DNA of 64,000 bases from Chalara sp. BL73. Its lineage: Eukaryota; Ascomycota; Leotiomycetes; Helotiales. Positions 24,301-36,171 of the stretch are shown one piece after another. The translations under genes were made by a program, and so were the position numbers. The stretch covers positions 248,001-312,000 of the forward strand of contig CAKJVC010000072.1 of the NCBI GenBank assembly GCA_918026815.1, read 5' to 3'. Under the pieces are notes generated by a model. The model made no database searches and was not told the DNA's origin. It was given only the letters and a program-made list of their open reading frames with translations. The stretch's first letter is position 1. Every line of letters begins with the position of its first letter.

Positions 24301-26438
24301 AGAAGATCCGTGAGGAGGCACGAGACCTTAAGCAGATATCATACAAATTGGAAAATAAGGTCGTTGAGCTTACGCAGTCTCTCGGCACCATGAAGAGGGA
24401 GAATAAATCTCTGCTTACTCAAGTGGAGAATCAGGAGAACCAGATTAAGTCCTGGAAGGCCAGATTCCAAACCTTGGAGACTCAATCGAAGGAGTTGCAA
24501 CGAGAAGCAAACCAAGCTGGTATCACTGCAGCAAGACTCTCGGCGACGGAAGAGGAGATGAAGAAGCTGCAACAAAGCTTTGAAGATACGGCTGCCAATG
24601 TTAAACGTCTTCAAGAAGAGGAGAAAGAGCTGAAGGAGCAGCTTCGACTATCTACATTAGAGCTTGAGACCGCCAAAAGAGCCAGCGCTGTTCATGAGGA
24701 TGATAAAGCAACGCTCAGACAGCAACTTACTGAGCTAGAGAACCAACTTGAGCTTGCCAGACGCACCGTGCCTTTAATGCCAACCAATGGCGAGCTGACT
24801 AATGGTGCTTTGCCACAAGTGCCTTCAAATGGCCTGATCAATCTTGTTTCCTCGAAAAAGCCTAAGCGACGGAGTGCTGGACTAGAACCTCGCGAAATGG
24901 AGCGATTCAGCACAGTGTACAACCCTCGTCCTGTCTCCATGGCTGTCCCAGGAAGCGGCCTTCGCCCGAATCAACCAGGTTCAAACTTTGTGCCAAGTGT
25001 CGACAATGTGGAGTTTGAGCTTGAAAACTTGCTGGCTGATGAGGATGGCTTGAATGATGAAGTTACAATGGGCTTGATACGAAACCTCAAGATTCCAGCG
25101 CCGACGACCACACCACCGCCAAGCGACAAGGAGGTTCTTTTCCCCTCATACTTGATAAATTTGGTTACCTCTGAGATGTGGAACAATGGATTTGTGAAGG
25201 AATCGGAGAGATTCTTAGCCAATGTTATGCAATCAATCCAGCAAGAAGTTATGCAAAACGACAGCGAGGACGCTATCAATCCTGGTGCATTCTGGCTATC
25301 GAACGTCCACGAGATGCTATCTTTTGTCTTCTTAGCGGAGGACTGGTATGAGGCACAGAAGACCGACAACTACGAATATGACCGCCTGCTTGAGATAGTT
25401 AAACACGATCTAGAGAGTTTGGAATTCAACATCTACCATACTTGGATGAAAATTCTCAAGAAAAAGCTTCAGAAAATGATTATCCCGGCCATCATAGAAT
25501 CTCAGTCTCTCCCCGGATTTGTTACAAACGAAAGCAGTCGTTTCTTGGGGAAGCTCCTTCAGTCCAACTCAGCTCCAGCATTTAGCATGGACAATTTATT
25601 GAGTTTACTGAACAACGTCTTCAAGGCAATGAAAGCGTATTATCTCGAGGACTCGATTATTACTCAAACAGTTACTGAGCTGCTCCGCTTAGTAGGTGTT
25701 ACTGCTTTCAATGATCTGCTTATGCGGAGGAATTTCCTTTCCTGGAAACGAGGACTACAGATTAATTACAATATTACTCGTATCGAGGAGTGGTGCAAGA
25801 GTCACGACATGCCTGAGGGTACCCTACAACTGGAGCACCTTATGGTATGTGAAACTGTAAATATCAAGGGAATCGTACTAATGTCGTTGTAGCAAGCAAC
25901 CAAACTCCTGCAACTTAAGAAGGCTACCCTGAATGATATCGAGATCATTCAGGATATCTGCTGGATGTAGGCGCTTCATTCCAATCGTATATGAATCCCG
26001 AACTAACATGTCCAAGGCTCTCGCCCAATCAAATTCAAAAATTACTGAACCAGTATCTTGTTGCTGATTACGAACAACCTATCAATGGCGAAATCATGAA
26101 GGCAGTTGCCTCTCGAGTCACAGAAAAGAGTGATATCCTCCTCCTTACCGCCGTAGATATGGATGACAGCGGGCCTTATGAGATTGCGGAGCCTCGAGTT
26201 ATCACGGCTCTTGAGACCTACACACCTTCTTGTAAGTCACGCAATCAGTTCGATTTGTTTCGCACCAAATACTGACTTTTCTCTTGAAGGGCTTCAAACA
26301 CCACGTCTGAAGCGTCTCGCTGAAATAGTTTCGGCCCAAGCAATAGCACAACAAGAAAAGCTTGAATATAGTCAGGATGATGATGTTATCGACTATCCGC
26401 AAGACGAGGATGCGGTTTCTCCCACGACAGTTCAATAA
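21358..26438 (+). CDS. MYO2: Class V myosin heavy chain
   Basis: Actin motor that carries secretory vesicles and organelles toward hyphal tips and septa (Myo2 in yeast, MyoE in Aspergillus). Seven exons (21358-21492, 21569-21701, 21753-21942, 21989-25844, 25893-25966, 26017-26231, 26290-26438) give 1583 aa, normal for filamentous fungi. In order: SH3-like start with WVASEV, motor domain with P-loop GESGAGKT (168-175), switch region NDNSSRFGKY, LDIYGFE, and the actin-binding loop region; six IQ motifs from about 785 to 920 for calmodulin or light chains; a coiled coil to about 1080; a low-complexity linker; and the globular cargo-binding (DIL) domain from about 1200. The C-terminal tail after the last splice is acidic (DDDVIDYPQDED). 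The start ATG gives the conserved N-terminus. Confidence 0.95.
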
Positions 26439-27007
26439 ACCATAAATTCTAGCACACTACACTTAAAAAGGTGTCAAGTGCTCATGACCCCCTTTTTCAC
26501 TTCACCTGTACCAATTTCACCAAAGCCTCCAACGAAGATTTTTGCCATTGGTCAAACGGCCTTTTGTATATGGTTGGGACTGACAGCCCAGCTTTGCATG
26601 TTAGCGTATGTCGTTATAAAGATTTATCAGTCCAATCGTGGAGTCGGACATCTTGTGCACATTCGGCGTTTGACGATTAAGGATATAAGAGTGTAAAAGA
26701 TAAACTTTTCACGTTCTTGTGATGTTTTGGTGATGACATGGAGTATGAGAGACAATAATGAAATCTTTTGTGCCTTCGAAAATGGACCCAATGCGGTGAA
26801 TTCCATGCAGCCTTTTAGACCTATCCTAATTTCAACCTCGTTGAAGGCTGATATATATCTACCCCTAATTTTTATGCTACTACTACGGACCCTGACACCG
26901 CCTTCCGTTTCAGATATAGCCTTTGTGAGCACCCAAAACTGAAGGTTTTGCCCCGCCTTGCAGGAAAAAAGTCTCAAAGCTTGCATGTCTTGACATCAAA
27001 GCAGAAA
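26439..27007. other. Intergenic region MYO2-FAP7
   Basis: This 569-base stretch holds the 3' flank of MYO2 and the FAP7 promoter. Short ORFs on both strands show no recognisable features. Confidence 0.5.
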
Positions 27008-27638
27008 ATGAGGGCGAAACCAAACATTATTGTGACAGGTACGCCAGGCGTAGGCAAGACCACGCATTGCGAATCTCTGGTGCAAAACACAGGCCTGAAA
27101 CATCTCTCCATCAATGACATTGTGAAAGAGCGGGGTTGTCACGATGGATATGATGAGGAGTTCAAAAGTTGGATCGTGGATGAAGATAAGGTGCTCAACC
27201 CATGAGATAGTAGTAGAGAGGCCATGCTAAATATTCTTTCTAGCTCTTGGATTCAATCGAGGATGAGGTGAAACAGGGAGGCTATATAATTGATTGGCAC
27301 GCGTGCGATCTCTTTCCCAAGAGCTGGATAGACCTCGTAGTAGTCCTAAGAGTCGACTCAACTTTATTATATGATAGGCTAAAAGCGAGGTACTATCTAG
27401 CACTCGTAGCTTGCGAGCAAAAATACTGACTGCCAAAAGAAATTACCCCGAAGCCAAACTACAAGAAAACCTCGACTCCGAAATTATGGAAGTCCTTCTG
27501 CAAGAAGCAAGGGACTCATATGACGACGAGATAGTAGTTGAGCTCATGAGCAACACATCTGATGAAATGGAAACCAATGTCGAACGCATCGAGGCATGGC
27601 TCACGCAGTGGAAGAAGGATAATGCTGAGACGCAATAA
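27008..27638 (+). CDS. FAP7: Fap7/AK6 adenylate-kinase-like NTPase
   Basis: Small NTPase that binds Rps14 and is needed for the final cleavage of 20S pre-rRNA in 40S maturation; also called AK6 or CINAP, with adenylate kinase activity. Three exons (27008-27190, 27244-27389, 27440-27638) give 175 aa, the usual size. Visible features are the P-loop GTPGVGKT (residues 11-18), the LSINDIVKERG nucleotide-monophosphate-binding segment, YIIDWHACDLFP, VVVLR, and the lid segment RLKARNYPEAKLQENLDSEI, which is only complete across the second intron. The gene ends 17 bp from the stop codon of HAM1 on the other strand, so the two 3' ends overlap. Confidence 0.93.
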
Positions 27639-27655
27639 GGGGCTGCTATATTGTG

Positions 27656-28464
27656 CTAAGACTCCTGCAGCCATGTCTTTAGTTTCGCAAGAGCCTTGAA
27701 ACGGTGCGAGATCTTGTTCTTCTCGACCTTGTCCATCTCGGCATATCTAGAGAGAGGTCAGTCCTGTGCTGGCCGAATGGGAAAGAAGGTATTTACGTCT
27801 GACCTTCATACTCGAATACTGGATCCCAGCCTGGAAATTTCAGTAGATGACGGAGGTCTGGACATGTAAGGCTTCTTACCAAAAGTTTTCGGGCCTCTTG
27901 CAGGTACGATTTTGCCCTACCAGCAATCAGATGAGATTTCCTGGCGGGTGTATTATGGGAACACTCACGTCAGTACGACCTTGGAAGATGATTGGCTCAT
28001 GACCAGGACCAGCGGAATATGCGAAAGTACAGATAGCTTGGGCAGATTTGTCTGGATATGCGGCAAGGAGGTTATTTAGTCCTTCGTGGCCAATTGCTTG
28101 CATGAACCACTTGCTAGCGCACAAATTAAATTATATCACCAGTGGTTTCTTGAGTGAGACTTACATATAGGGACCAGGTAGTTCCTTTAATGCATTAAAA
28201 CATAGGCAGGTGTCTTCGACCAGAACCGGTCCATTTACCTACGAAATATGAGTTGAAAATGTTAAGTGGGCATGTAGAATTTGGGTTCCATACCGCTTCT
28301 GCAGCTCGTCGGCACTTATCAGCTGAGACCTCCTCAATCGTGCCTTGAATTTCCACTAAATCTAATGCTTGACTTTTCAGATCAACTGTATCACCTAAGA
28401 TTGCCTGCACTTCCGCCAACTTATTCTTATTCCCCGTAATGAATTTGAGCTCCTTAACAGGCAT
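27656..28464 (-). CDS. HAM1: ITP/XTP pyrophosphatase (Ham1)
   Basis: Hydrolyses ITP, dITP and XTP to monophosphates, keeping deaminated purines out of nucleic acids. Six exons (28464-28294, 28238-28165, 28113-27969, 27916-27880, 27830-27797, 27746-27656) give 183 aa, matching Ham1 and ITPA. Motifs are [12 protein letters not shown] near the N-terminus, [13 protein letters not shown] with the catalytic acidic residues, LPGPYIKWF, the segment [16 protein letters not shown], and the C-terminal [11 protein letters not shown]. Two exons are only 34 and 37 nt. The ATG at 28464 gives [12 protein letters not shown]; upstream in-frame codons lack another ATG. It converges on FAP7. Confidence 0.93.
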
Positions 28465-29038
28465 TTTGATTTTGAGTCGTTCCTGTGTCAGCTTCAAGAT
28501 TTGAAGTCAGAGGCAAGCAAATCCAAAACAGTACAACGAGTTGGAAAGTGAGATTTTTATAGATTGGGCTTTATTTAGTTTTTGTCCCATATCAGTGTCT
28601 ATTGGAGCATGGAGAGAAAGAAAGAAAGAAATGGTACGTTTCCAGATAAGTAGTTGATGGAGCCACCCTAAATATATCTATTTGAAATCTCTCATAACTT
28701 GCATCCCCCAAGACAAGGTTACTGTTGCGCTAGGTCAACTGCTTTCTTATTCTGTGTTGCGCTCGTTGTTAAATACCCTTGGCTATACACGCTTACAGTC
28801 CCTTGGTTCTCTATTCGAGTAGGGCTTACAAACCTTAAAGCATTCTGGTGTCCCACCACGGATGTCTCATGGTTGAGAGTAGTCAACAAGTAATACAACT
28901 CTTTCATGCTAGCAAGCTAGAACCCAATCTCTCCGCTTGTGTGAGTTTACGCTTTGCGATTTTGCACCTCGGATCTTTAAAGCGATATATGAAGGCCAAT
29001 CCTATTTTGATCCAAGTTGCATTTAGCAGAGCCACATC
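28465..29038. promoter_or_regulatory. Divergent region HAM1/P450
   Basis: This 574-base stretch separates the start codons of HAM1 and the cytochrome P450. It holds a short purine tract (GAAAGAAAGAAA near 28615) and no supported gene. Confidence 0.5.
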
Positions 29039-31534
29039 ATGGACGATTTTTATGAGCCTTTGGTCAACTCTACAGACACCAATTCAGGGATAGCACATTG
29101 GGTGTTCGAAACCGTTCTCTCGGCGCCGGTGACAGTGTCAATTACTTTTGCTTTGCTGCCTCTTCTGATTATTTGTATAACCCGGCTGCTAAGCGGCCAT
29201 GATTCTGAAATAGTTGGTGACGGCGATGATGGCTTCCGTAGATCCGTATGGTTATTGCCATACTGGATACCTATAATTGGCCACGGCTTCAGATTGTAAG
29301 TGTGCCTCAGCATCATTCAAAATTCTGTGATGTTAATGATATCACAGTTTATCAGATCCTATGCAACTTATGGACAAGGCAAGGTTAGTTATACTTGAGC
29401 TCTTATATTAGGCCTTGCTTATATAGCTATAGGGACCAAAGCCAGCACGGAATATTTTCTCTAAACATCGGAGCTACAACGCATAATATCGGTCAGTTGA
29501 AATCTCTAGATTTAAGTTTTCTTGTATTTTTTACAAATATTAATCATTACATAGTTTCTGATCCATTCTTGGTAAAAGGGTAAGGCTCAGCCTGATATTC
29601 AACATGTTCTGGTCTCTAAATAATCAGAGTACTGCAACAGAAGGAATCAATAGTCTCTTTTGAGCCAATAGCGAGGACTGTGATCAAGAAAGTGAGATGG
29701 CTTTTAATACCTGGAAGGATCAGTCTCTAACTGCCTTTAGTTCTTTGGAATTCCAGATAGCGCTAAGCATAAATACGCGGCCGCCTGGCTTGTGAGTGAT
29801 GTTTCTAGCTGGTGTCTAGTATACTGAATTAGGGTAGGAGTTAAATCATTACTCTGGACATTTGATGAAGGAGCCACATCTAAGTGACATGCTTGGTCGG
29901 ACAATCGGCCATCTTGAGCAATATGTCCCAAAGATGATATCGTTCGCAGAAAGCGAGATTGACCAACAGCCATGGGAACGCTGGGCAAAAGCCTCTTATA
30001 TCTCAAATTCTGAGACAGAAGTAAACTTGATGGCCATGATCCGTGATGTTTTGGGTCATGCGTCGATCCCTGGCATTTTCGGGAAAGCATTGTTGGACAA
30101 GTATCCGGATCTTCTGCATGACATTTACGCTATGGATATAGGTATGTATTACTTTTTGATGGCATTACCAGCTTGGACTCCATGGCCTGGCGTCAATAAG
30201 GCACATCGCGCAAGGCGAGGAGTCTGGCGCGCCATGGACGACTTTCAAAGGGCTCTGGATGCACATGTGGATGGAAAGCCGGATTTTATGTGGGGAGACC
30301 TAGATGATGTGAGCGCATTCATACTGGGTAGACATGAAGTTTTCAGGAGTATGTCTACCTCACTCACTCTGTCATACTGTAAATCAACTAAGTCATCTCA
30401 GAGTATAATTTTGGAATTAAAGAGCGTGGGGATATTACAGTCATCTGGGCTCTCATAGTCAATTCCAATCTCCTAGTCTACTGGCAGTTACTCCATATAC
30501 TAGCCACACCAGGTCTTGTGGACCGTATACGTTCAGAGGTTGCTCCATACGTACAGATCGAGAAGCCATACGCCATTGGCAGCTTTTCTGAAGCGCCAAA
30601 ACTCAAGCTTTCCTCTGAAGAACTTGCAAAAGGATGTCCTCTGCTGAAGTCAACTTATCTCGAAGCTTTGAGAATGTCAGCCCGTACGTATATTGGGTCA
30701 ATGAACCTGCGACTAGTATTTAAATATAAATTCACGCTAACGTGGATTCTGTAGAGCCTTGGTCTGTAAGAGATGTAGCCACTGATTGTAAGTGCGATAT
30801 TGCAACAAGCCTCGTCCCATGTGTGGCTTGTTTACAAATCAGAACTTACCACATCTATGGATATGTTGTTCTGGAATATTAATAGCTTACCAATCTTCCG
30901 CGCTTCCCAGCTTCCCCTAGGAACAAACTAACACTTTGTTGTAGTTGTAATCCCGGGCGATAAACGCACTTCATCTCCTAGCTTTCAGATTCGTAAAGGT
31001 CAATACATTACCATACCTCACGATTTACATATGCGTGATCCGAAGTACTTTAAGGATCCTTTGAGATTCGAACCCGAGCGCTTTCTTGTCAAGAAAGATG
31101 ACGGCATCTTAACCACAGATATCGGTACCATGCGGCCTTATGGAGGTGGCCCATCCATGGTATGCTATATCCTGCCTTCGCTGCGACGCTTTCCCTTCTT
31201 TTAGTCCTTGTCCTATTAGTTCTACGTGCTCTAGGGTCTTTAAAGCAATACCTCATCTCTTGGCAAATGTCCGCGGGCAACTGCTGAAAACACATCAGTC
31301 CTCAAGATCTACTAGAAATCATATCTAACAAGATTACAGTGCAAGGGCCGCATCTTCGCCGAGCGAGAATGCCTCTCGCTCGTTGCTGCTGTGTTGATGT
31401 TCTGGGACATTGAGCCGGCCGATAAAACCGCTGGCTGGACTATTCCGAGGCAGCAGAAGACGAGCGCTGTTTCATTGCCAGTGAAGGACACAAGAGTTAG
31501 GTTCAGAAGACGACATTTTGGGTGGGATCCGTAG
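29039..31534 (+). CDS. Cytochrome P450, CYP7/CYP8-like
   Basis: Haem-thiolate monooxygenase or isomerase anchored in the ER by an N-terminal helix (about residues 27-50). Eleven exons (29039-29295, 29348-29383, 29433-29491, 29555-29579, 29628-29691, 29741-29791, 29838-30348, 30402-30683, 30755-30787, 30945-31159, 31340-31534) give 575 aa with no frameshift. Visible P450 features are the helix K motif YLEALRMSA (ExxR), the PERF-type FEPERF, and the haem loop YGGGPSMCKGR, where Cys is the first codon of the last exon. The I-helix IWALIVNSNLLVYW lacks the usual AGx(D/E)T and resembles the WAxxAN pattern of CYP7 and CYP8, whose members include sterol hydroxylases and prostacyclin synthase. The substrate is unknown. 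It is not beside other obvious secondary-metabolism genes. Confidence 0.88.
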
Positions 31535-31965
31535 ATATGGGACACTTATAGCATAAAAGTATAGGAGAGCAACACTCGATCAACACCATTATTATGCTCT
31601 TAGGGACAAACAACGCAAATTTCACATTTATCTTTATCATTTTCCGGACATGGCTTAACACGTTCTCACGCATATACATATTTGGTGAGACTGTAGTCAG
31701 TGCAGTATCTAATTTTTCCCGATTGTGGCATTTGATTCTAGTAGTATCATCACAACCAAGAATAATGATCCCAGCCCACTGCTGGCCATGCCTGATCATT
31801 AGGCTCGAACCCTGAGCTTATCTAATTCTCCTTGTCATCCATCTCGAAGAGTTGAGATCCTCGTACCTTTTCTTTGCTCCGAGGCGATATTAGTGACAAT
31901 ATTCCTACAGTCGTGAACGTTTCTGCGAAGTGTATTACGCCCAGTTTCCCTTACGTGCTCACTCC
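31535..31965. other. Convergent intergenic region P450/AMPK beta
   Basis: This 431-base stretch lies between two converging stop codons and holds both 3' flanks. No gene is supported. Confidence 0.5.
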
Positions 31966-33507
31966 TCAATCGTCTGCCGTTGGCTTATACATGATCGTAG
32001 TCACATACTAGCGTATTGAGTAAGCAATATCCTTTCTATGATGGAGACAGTAAACATACCTTCTTCTTGTACCGAGTGGTTCCGGAGACAGCGAGGACAT
32101 TTTGCTTGATACTGCTTGTGGCTAGATGATTGAGAACAGTATGATTTGGCATGATCAAGACACTGTTATCATCCTTCATCGGAGTAGCAGCGTTTAGTAT
32201 TGGCTTTCCTAAAAATCCTGGGAGACTTGGTGGCGTTGGTAGCTTCTCAATGGCAGCAGCAACGTGTTGATATTCACGTGAATCTTCAGGCTTGTCCAGA
32301 TCAACGAGGTACTGTGGAATTTGGGAAGAATAGCGGTTAAGGTTTATAACAGGCTTCGTCTTTGCAGGAGGTTTTGTGGCTTGTTCCTCGGCTGCCTTGG
32401 ACTCGTTAACGGTAGTTTTATCCTTCGTGGTTGCATCAGTCGCTGGAAGTCCAGCGCCAGCAGCCACTGTTGGAGGTGGAGCTTCTTGAGGGATGTCATC
32501 AGCACTGACTTCGATATAATTGACTAGGTTGTTTCCAAAATCTACGGTGGTGGGGAGATCTGGAGAGCATTGCATCAAGGTATCGACGATAAATCTGATG
32601 TGATGAGTTCCAGGACGAACAGCGATGATAGCTCTTAGAAGCCCAGGTTGGCCCTCACTATAATACAATATCAGCGACAGTTCTGTCTAATTTCCACCAA
32701 TTTGTAGGCTTGGGAACATAATACATGGAAACCTTACACTGGATGGAGCCGATGTTTCTTATTCCATTGAAATATTGTGCCTGTAACATACACCTTCTCC
32801 CCGCCACGCTTCCATTCGAACGCAGTTGGAACTGTTGCCTTCGTAGTGTCAACATTTAATTCATCTGCATCTTCTTCATCCACTGTTGTACTGCTAAGCG
32901 CCGATGAGCGCCTCGGAAGAGCACTTTCTTCGAGCGTGTCCAGGTCGAGCACAGGTGCGTTAACATCTGATGGTGTGATGATAGGAGAACCAGGTGTGTG
33001 GACTTCCTCTTCGATTGGTAGTGGTAGCCTAGGTGGCCTGGTGGTATACTGATATGACATGTCTTGTGTGGCAGGAGGCCCAGATGGTTCGATAGATTGT
33101 GAGTGCGATCTTAAAGAGGAGGATTCGATATTAGACGCTGGGGCAGGCACGTCAACTGGCTTGCTTGGTAGCTCTTGCACATCAACTTTGTCCTCCTTGG
33201 ATTGCGCAGTGCTTTGCTGCGGATTAATACTCTGAGCCGGGCTGCCGATAGATTGAATGGGAGACGGGTGGTTCAAGTGTGCAACGGGAATTGATTGGGA
33301 CCCTCGCGGCCGATGTGTGGCGGTGGTGCCACGAGCTTGGGCGAGAGATGGTTCTGCAGTCGCTCCTGTCCTCTGCGATTGTATCAGATTTCTAGGATGG
33401 TCCCTCCGACTAGATGAAGCTGGAGTCCTTGAAGACTCATGTGAAGGTGAGGGCGAGGCTACAGCCGAGTTCGAAGGCTTTGTGTTGGAGGAAGGAGTAT
33501 TACCCAT
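31966..33507 (-). CDS. SIP2: AMPK/SNF1 complex beta subunit
   Basis: Scaffold subunit of the SNF1/AMP-activated kinase, linking the catalytic and gamma subunits and setting localisation (Sip1/Sip2/Gal83 in yeast). Three exons (33507-32738, 32657-32060, 32007-31966) give 469 aa. The N-terminus MGNTPSS has Gly2 for N-myristoylation. A Ser/Pro/Gln-rich region follows to about 225. The glycogen-binding-like CBM48 domain starts at VPTAFEWKRGGEKVYVTGTI, contains FQWNKKHRL, and ends at TTVDFGNNLVNYIEV, with the GTHHIRFIVD strand. The C-terminal ASC domain (from about YSSQIPQYL) ends in YVTTIMYKPTADD, coded by a 42-nt last exon. Which yeast paralogue it matches best is not decided; filamentous fungi usually have one. 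Confidence 0.92.
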
Positions 33508-34021
33508 GGTGGATGGCAGAAAGGAACGCTTGGTCGTAGCCTAGTCGTCGTTGTGCTGAAGAAGATTCGTTGAGCTAGAGATTCTTGTTATAATCCTTAA
33601 GATAACGAGCACCACACACCATTGCATGTATTGAGGAAGGAAATAATATGGCAACAAAGATGACGCAAATATAAGAATAGCTACGGGTAATAATTGTGAT
33701 CTTATGGTACACCAAAACACACAATCACGGCCTGAGGAGGATGAGAAAGATGACGATGACGGGATGAATTATGCAGATATTGTCGATGTTGAACTTGGCC
33801 TTTCGTGGGGCAATTGGTATCAGTACAACAGGACGACGTATGTTGGTGGTGTAGGGTAGCACGGACCTATTGTGGATCCGAGCACAAACTGTTTACATTG
33901 TTCCGTCCCCCAGACAAGAACGTTAACAAACAATTTCATTAGACATATCGTCTCTGCAGTTTCTTAAGCACATGGCCAGAGCAAGAACCACCTCTAGCAT
34001 ATCAAAGATGCCCTCCGAGAC
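33508..34021. promoter_or_regulatory. Divergent region AMPK beta/membrane protein
   Basis: This 514-base stretch holds the promoters of two divergent genes. No ORF, repeat or RNA is supported. Confidence 0.5.
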
Positions 34022-34631
34022 ATGACAATCCGTGAATCTTTGCTTCCTATGACACCTGGAGACGCTTGGGCTACAAACATGACATGGCTTGTGATCATAG
34101 GCAGCATCTTCTACTATATCACGCTTCCGTTTGTAGTATTGTTCACCTCACTATATTCATGTTTACTTATAGCATCGGCGCCTATATTACACTTGGGCAG
34201 CCATGCTTGCTCTGTGTTGCTTTTGCCTCTACGATTGCTTGCTCGATTTGAGGTACAGAGCTCGCCAATTCAGAACCGTCGGGTTGCATTTTTCTAACTA
34301 CAAACAGACCCTCTACATCTACCTCGGTGTCGCAGCAATCATCGGCTTAATTACTGGTTCTATACTCCACATTTCTTCAACCATTTTGATTTCGCTGTTC
34401 AACCTCGCATCAAGCCCTGCAGCCGACAGAGGCCCTTTTCTTTCCAAGGAGCACGTAAATCTGGAGGAAGCATGGAGCAACTCATCTTACACGAGGGACG
34501 GAACAAGATCCGGAGCTTTTCTAGAAAAGCGGTTCGCAGAATGGCAGAAGAAGGATGGAGGACCACAACGGGATGATGGGAGTTTGTTTGCACAAACGAT
34601 ACTCGAGGAAGATGATGACTCCGACGAGTGA
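34022..34631 (+). CDS. Small membrane protein of unknown function
   Basis: I do not recognise a named family. Two exons (34022-34252, 34308-34631) give 184 aa. The N-terminal half is strongly hydrophobic: likely membrane segments at about 21-45, 46-68 and 79-103. The C-terminal part is soluble and charged, with EKRFAEWQKKDG and an acidic end (ILEEDDDSDE). The junction is supported by a GTACAG donor, a CTAAC branch point and a CAG acceptor, and by the change from one hydrophobic frame to another. Its stop lies 70 bp from the KAE1 stop on the other strand. An ER or Golgi location is plausible from its composition, but nothing in the sequence fixes a role. Confidence 0.75.
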
Positions 34632-34701
34632 TAGCAGAGATGCATATGAAGTTGGTTCTCCAGGAATGCTTTTCTGGAATTAACCGAGCTTCTTCAAACA
34701 A

Positions 34702-35806
34702 TCATTCTCTCCATTTGACAAATACTTCATCCGTCCTGAATCGTTGAGTGCATGTGCTTTCTTCCAATGAGGTCCTGAATCCCATCTCATAGGCCAATAA
34801 TCCTGCATGGGCTATCATGATCCCATTGTCGATGCAGAATCGCTCGTCCGTGGCGAACACGCTTCCACCCCGATCTCTTGCCATCAAACCCATCATATTC
34901 TGCAGTCTTTCATTGCTCCCTACGCCGCCAACAATCAACACTTGAGTACTCCCGACATGCGCCATAGCTCTTTCGGTGATCTCCACCAGCATTGCATATA
35001 CTGTCTCTTGTAAGCTGAAACATAGATCTGCAGTTGTGACAATTTCTCCACTGATTGGATCTCGTTGCTCAGGATTGGCCTTCAGTTCCGCCGCGAGAAT
35101 ATCTATACTGGACAGAATACCTGCGAAAGAGCAATCCATTCCTTTCACAGCGTAGGGCAAATCCAATAGAACTTTGCCTTGTTTCGCAAGCTGCTCGATA
35201 TTGTATCCTGGGGCAGGATCGTTGCTGATTTGCAGAGTCCTCGCAAAACGATCCAGACAATTTCCTACCGCAATATCCAGAGCTTCTCCAAAGATGCGAT
35301 AACGTTGTTCTGCATATGCAATAACCTGCGTGTTTCCTCCGCTGACGTATAGCACGACAGGATTCTGTGCTCCAGTAATCTCTCTGCCCATTTCAATGTG
35401 CCCTACACAATGATTCACCCCAACCAATTCCTTATTCCACAATAATGATAGCATGCGTGCCGCGATAGCTACGCTCTGCAGCGGGGCACCCATCCCTGGG
35501 CCTTTGGTGTAGCAAATACAATCTATTTGTGAGATAGTGATCTTGGCTTGAGCCATGGCCTGTTTGACGAGCCTTATGACCCATGCTCTATGATGTTTTG
35601 CAGTATCTTTGGGTAAAAATCCTTCCCCCGGAGGAGAGACCTGATTAATATATTAGATGGCTTTGCGAGAAGGTTCACCACGAGGACTAACTCACGAAGG
35701 TGTGACGGATATTTGATAAGACAATCGCAGGCTGACCCTCTGCAGGATGAGATATCACTCCCACCCCGAGTTTATTTGCACTTCCTTCTAAGCCTATGGC
35801 AATCAT
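34702..35806 (-). CDS. KAE1: KEOPS complex tRNA threonylcarbamoyltransferase Kae1
   Basis: Catalytic subunit of the KEOPS/EKC complex, which adds threonylcarbamoyl to A37 of ANN-decoding tRNAs. Two exons (35806-35696, 35640-34702) give 349 aa, the cytosolic Kae1 length (the mitochondrial Qri7 is longer and has a presequence). The ASKHA fold is visible: [17 protein letters not shown] at the start, the metal-binding HCVGH (His114, His118), [38 protein letters not shown], and [10 protein letters not shown] near the end. The tail ends [12 protein letters not shown], as in yeast. No signal or targeting sequence is present. Confidence 0.95.
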
Positions 35807-36171
35807 TTTGCGCAGAGTCAACCTTGTGACGGAGGTTGGAGGGGTAAAGCCGAACGGCTATCAAAAAGCCTCAGCCCGGCCCCACCTCACACAAGGCCGC
35901 GACTCGCTAATCACAAGAATTCATGAATTGCCAGCGAGTTTTCCATGGCCATAAACATAGGAAATCTCGTTGACTAAAAATGCTGCAATTTTACAGCTAA
36001 CCTTCGCGTCACCATGGGAATCCATTCATATACAAAACCCAAGAGTTGTCTATAATTTTGACAATTCCCGAGTCCGGGTGTAAAGGACTTGAGGCGGCTC
36101 GCTTAACTTTTATACTTGAGGTTCGTTCCCCGAAACCGACTTTTCTTTTTTACCACTCCCAGTACAAAGTC
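35807..36171. promoter_or_regulatory. Divergent promoter KAE1/RKM4-like
   Basis: This 365-base stretch lies between two divergent start codons. No other gene is supported. Confidence 0.5.

Noticed and set aside
31065..31076. tRNA B-box-like string (gattcgaaccc)
   Set aside because: It lies inside the P450 exon coding FEPERF, and no A box or acceptor stem surrounds it.
29039..36171. Secondary-metabolite cluster around the P450
   Set aside because: Neighbours are HAM1, AMPK beta, KAE1 and other housekeeping genes; no polyketide, peptide or terpene synthase is present.
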